DNA of 7,928 nt, from positions 1 to 7,928 of the forward strand of contig JAAFHE010000148.1 of NCBI GenBank assembly GCA_013298265.1, written 5' to 3'. Positions 5,928 to 7,928 of the stretch are shown here, in pieces. This DNA is from Lysobacterales bacterium (GTDB lineage Bacteria; Pseudomonadota; Gammaproteobacteria; Xanthomonadales; Rhodanobacteraceae). Made by a program: the position numbers and the translations under genes. Positions within the stretch are counted from its first letter, which is position 1; each line of letters begins with the position of its first letter. The notes beneath the pieces are model-generated. The model did not search any database and was not told the DNA's origin. It was given only the letters and a program-made list of their open reading frames with translations.

Positions 5928-5952
5928 CCCGCCGCGCGTTGCGCGCTGCGGG
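5928..5952 (+). other. GC-rich intercistronic hairpin
   Basis: CCCGC-C-GCGCG and CGCGC-T-GCGGG pair as two 5-bp helices around a single C/T mismatch with a 3-nt loop. The structure sits 12 nt after the DGPF stop codon and 55 nt before the SRPBCC start. No T-run follows, so it is not a standard terminator. It could stabilise the upstream message or cause partial termination or processing within the locus. Confidence 0.5.
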
Positions 5953-6007
5953 AATACACTGACAGCGGTATCTGCACACAATGCCGCCGCACCACCGGGG
6001 AAATCAC

Positions 6008-6535
6008 ATGTTCACGATTATCGTTTGGATCGTTGTGGTCGCGATTGCCAGCTTGCTCATCGCTGCCGCGTTCCGTCCGGACTCGTTCCGCATCGAACGC
6101 CGCATCCGCATCAAGGCCGCGCCGGCCACGATCTTCGCGCTGATCGACGACGTTCGCCGCTGGACCGCCTGGTCGCCGTGGGAAAAGATGGATCCGGCCC
6201 TCAGGCGCGACTATAGCGGCCCGGCCAGCGGCCAGGACGCGGCCTATGCCTGGGAAGGCAATAACAAGGTCGGCAAAGGACAGATGCGCATCATCGAATC
6301 GACGCCGCCGTCGCGCATCCGCATCCAGCTCGATTTCCTCAAGCCGTTCGAGGCGCACAACACGGCGGAGTTCACGCTGCAGCCGCTCGGGGACGAAACC
6401 GAAGTCGTCTGGGCGATGTACGGACCGCAGCCGTATCTGTCCAAGCTCATGGGCATGGTAGTCAGCATGGACAAGCTGGTCGGCAAGGATTTTGAAAACG
6501 GCCTGGCCAACCTCAAGGCCAGTGCGGAGTCCTGA
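6008..6535 (+). CDS. Membrane-anchored SRPBCC-superfamily protein
   Basis: This 175-residue protein has one N-terminal transmembrane anchor (about 3-21, TIIVWIVVVAIASLLIAAAF) followed by a START/SRPBCC-type (polyketide cyclase-like) ligand-binding domain. The domain opens with the family's typical strand and helix, RIERRIRIKAAPATIFALIDD (about 28-48), then VRRWTAWSPWEKMDP (49-63). Later strands end in TEVVWAMYGP (131-140), and the long C-terminal helix is at about 142-172. Such domains bind a hydrophobic ligand in a central cavity; the ligand is unknown. With no N-terminal cluster of positive charges before the anchor and RPDSFRIERR just after it, the domain may be cytoplasmic. ATG 6008 has GGGGAAA at 5997-6003; the upstream in-frame ATG 5981 would add nine polar residues and has no ribosome site. 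It lies inside the ECF42 locus. Confidence 0.85.
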   Translation: MFTIIVWIVVVAIASLLIAAAFRPDSFRIERRIRIKAAPATIFALIDDVRRWTAWSPWEKMDPALRRDYSGPASGQDAAYAWEGNNKVGKGQMRIIESTPPSRIRIQLDFLKPFEAHNTAEFTLQPLGDETEVVWAMYGPQPYLSKLMGMVVSMDKLVGKDFENGLANLKASAES

Positions 6536-6572
6536 AGCGCGATGCGAGCACGCCGGCATGTTGTCCTTCTCA

Positions 6573-6585
6573 CCGCGGCCCGCGG
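6573..6585 (+). other. Small hairpin in the ribosome-binding region of the sigma factor gene
   Basis: CCGCG and CGCGG (6573-6577, 6581-6585) form a 5-bp perfect stem with a GCC loop ending 3 nt before the ATG at 6589. There is no purine-rich Shine-Dalgarno here. The hairpin occupies its place, which may keep translation of the sigma factor low. Stem length is modest, so this may be a by-product of high GC. Confidence 0.3.
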
Positions 6586-6588
6586 CGC

Positions 6589-7854
6589 ATGAGCCCGGCG
6601 CCGCACAAGGCCATCGCTACGGTCTGGCGCATGGAATCCACGCGCCTGATCGGCGGGCTCATGCGTCTCGTGCGCGACCTGAGCCTCGCCGAGGATCTGG
6701 CCCAGGACGCGCTGGTCGCGGCGCTCGAACAATGGCCGCAGGGTGGCGTGCCAGACAATCCCGGCGCCTGGCTCATGGCCGCAGCCAAGCATCGCGCGAT
6801 CGATCGCCTGCGGCGCAATGACATGGCGCAGCGCAAGCACGAACAACTTGGCGTCGAACAGGAACTGCACGAGCTGCTGCAGGCGCCCGACGGCGAACAG
6901 CTCGACGACAGCGTCGGCGACGACGTGTTGCGGCTGATCTTCATCGCCTGTCATCCGGTGCTGTCGAGTGAAGCCCGCGCCGCGCTGACCTTGCGCCTGA
7001 TCGCCGGACTGACGACGGACGAGATCGCGCGTGCCTTTCTGCAGCCCGAGCCCACGATCGCGCAGCGCATCGTGCGCGCCAAGCGCACGCTGACCAACGC
7101 GAACGTGCCGTTCGAGGTGCCGTCGGCCGCGGAACTGGCGCAGCGCCTGTCCTCGGTACTCGGCGTGATCTATCTCATTTTCAACGAGGGCTATGCGGCG
7201 ACCGCCGGCGACGACCTCATGCGGCCGCAGTTGTGCGAGGAGGCGATGCGCCTGGGCCGTATCCTCGTCGCGCTGATGCCGCGCGAGGCCGAAGCCCAGG
7301 GGCTGCTCGCGCTGATGGAAATCCAGGCCTCGCGCGCGGCGGCGCGCGTGGACGCGAACGGCGAACCGATACTGCTGCTGGAACAGGATCGCGCGCGCTG
7401 GAACCCGTTGCTGATTCGGCGCGGGCTCGCTGCACTCGCGCGCACCGAGGAACTGGGCGGTGGCGCGGGCTTTTATGCCTTGCAGGCGGCGATTGCCGCG
7501 TGCCATGCGCGTGCTCGCGCCGCGGCCGACACCGACTGGCTGGGCATCGCCGCGCTGTACGGCGCGCTCGCCCAGGTTTCACCGTCACCGGTAATCGAGC
7601 TCAACCGCGCGGTCGCTGTGTCGATGGCGTTCGGGCCGGCGGCCGGGCTCGTGATCGCCGACGCGTTACAGGATGAGGCGAGCCTGGCCAACTACCACCT
7701 GCTGCCCAGCGTGCGCGGCGACCTGCTGGCCAAGCTCGGCCGTCGCGGTGAAGCGGCGGCGGAATTCCGTCGCGCGGCAGCGCTGACGCGCAACACGCGT
7801 GAGCAGGCGCTGCTGTCGCGCCGTGCGGACGAATGCGAAGTGTCGCGGCAGTAG
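6589..7854 (+). CDS. ECF42-type RNA polymerase sigma factor with C-terminal TPR-like extension
   Basis: This 421-residue protein is an ECF sigma factor of the COG4941/ECF42 type, about twice the length of ordinary ECFs. Region 2 spans about 10-78 (DLSLAEDLAQDALVAALEQW at 30-49, then GAWLMAAAKHRAIDRLRR at 59-76). Region 4 spans about 110-170 (FIACHPVLSSEARAALTLR, then GLTTDEIARAFL, then IAQRIVRAKRTL). The C-terminal part opens with LGVIYLIFNEGYAA (191-204) and continues with TPR-like helices, including IELNRAVAVSMAFGP (336-350), LPSVRGDLLAKLGR (372-385) and a helix rich in alanine and arginine. In this group the extension, not an anti-sigma factor, is thought to control activity; no anti-sigma gene is present here. 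It likely directs transcription of the upstream DGPF gene. ATG 6589 fits homologue starts but lacks a Shine-Dalgarno. Confidence 0.93.
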   Translation: MSPAPHKAIATVWRMESTRLIGGLMRLVRDLSLAEDLAQDALVAALEQWPQGGVPDNPGAWLMAAAKHRAIDRLRRNDMAQRKHEQLGVEQELHELLQAPDGEQLDDSVGDDVLRLIFIACHPVLSSEARAALTLRLIAGLTTDEIARAFLQPEPTIAQRIVRAKRTLTNANVPFEVPSAAELAQRLSSVLGVIYLIFNEGYAATAGDDLMRPQLCEEAMRLGRILVALMPREAEAQGLLALMEIQASRAAARVDANGEPILLLEQDRARWNPLLIRRGLAALARTEELGGGAGFYALQAAIAACHARARAAADTDWLGIAALYGALAQVSPSPVIELNRAVAVSMAFGPAAGLVIADALQDEASLANYHLLPSVRGDLLAKLGRRGEAAAEFRRAAALTRNTREQALLSRRADECEVSRQ

Positions 7855-7928
7855 CGTGCCGTTGCATTGCACACAGGCCTGCGCGCGGCTGCATCGGGTG
7901 CGCCGCAAGCGGATCACCGTGCGATGCG
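7855..7928. other. Right-end tail, no feature found
   Basis: The 74 bases after the sigma factor stop contain no T-run terminator, no hairpin of note and no gene start that I can support. The next gene lies outside the window. Confidence 0.4.

Noticed and set aside
5573..6559. Minus-strand open frame of 328 codons across the DGPF and SRPBCC genes
   Set aside because: It is antisense to two recognised genes and the intergenic hairpin, with no motif or ribosome site supporting it.
6244..7506. Minus-strand open frame of 420 codons opposite the SRPBCC and sigma factor genes
   Set aside because: It spans the boundary between two clear + strand genes, has low-complexity Arg/Ala/Gln-rich composition and no family motif; it is a GC-driven shadow frame.

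Overview
The window is GC-rich chromosomal DNA (strong G/C preference at third codon positions, tightly packed genes). It looks like a gammaproteobacterium of the Xanthomonadales (Lysobacter/Rhodanobacter/Dokdonella-like). That placement is inferred from the gene families, the PadR plus HAAS-domain pair and the dispersed-repeat style at the left end. It is not proven by any marker gene. I see no rRNA, tRNA, phage, transposase or CRISPR array. Ten protein genes are supported, nine on + and one on -.

Layout. (1) Positions 1-202: a left-end intergenic region carrying a G-rich/C-rich inverted repeat with nested hairpins, resembling a REP/MITE-type dispersed repeat. (2) 203-3111: three closely spaced + genes, encoding a YfcE-type metallophosphoesterase, a VUT/YhhQ-type (queuosine precursor) transporter and a 14-helix POT-family proton/peptide symporter. 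Gaps of 25 and 34 nt make an operon plausible. (3) 3220-3529 (-): a small secreted DUF1161 protein with its own intrinsic terminator, divergent from (4) 3658-3927 (+), a small YhbQ-like GIY-YIG protein. (5) 3975-5362: a self-contained regulatory module. Three head-to-tail 17-bp repeats overlap a sigma-70-like promoter and are followed by a PadR repressor gene. A membrane protein gene overlaps it by 4 nt, encoding an N-terminal HAAS domain and a duplicated four-helix sensor-like domain. A strong GNRA-capped terminator closes the unit. (6) 5402-7854: an ECF42-type sigma factor locus with a DGPF/YCII-domain protein, a membrane-anchored SRPBCC protein and the sigma factor with its long C-terminal TPR-like extension. 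No anti-sigma factor gene is visible. A TGTCGA element upstream of the DGPF gene is a candidate target promoter. (7) 7855-7928: a short tail in which I see nothing.

How the genes may work together. Block 2 combines nutrient or precursor uptake (a queuine or deazapurine precursor, and di/tripeptides) with a small phosphoesterase. The functional link is co-transcription at most. Block 5 resembles PadR/membrane-protein pairs in which the PadR protein represses its own operon; the three-repeat array is the obvious candidate operator. Block 6 matches the known genomic association of ECF42 sigma factors with DGPF proteins. The most interesting signals are the 17-bp repeat array at the padR promoter, the duplicated sensor domain it controls, and the candidate ECF42 promoter with an SRPBCC protein inserted in the locus.
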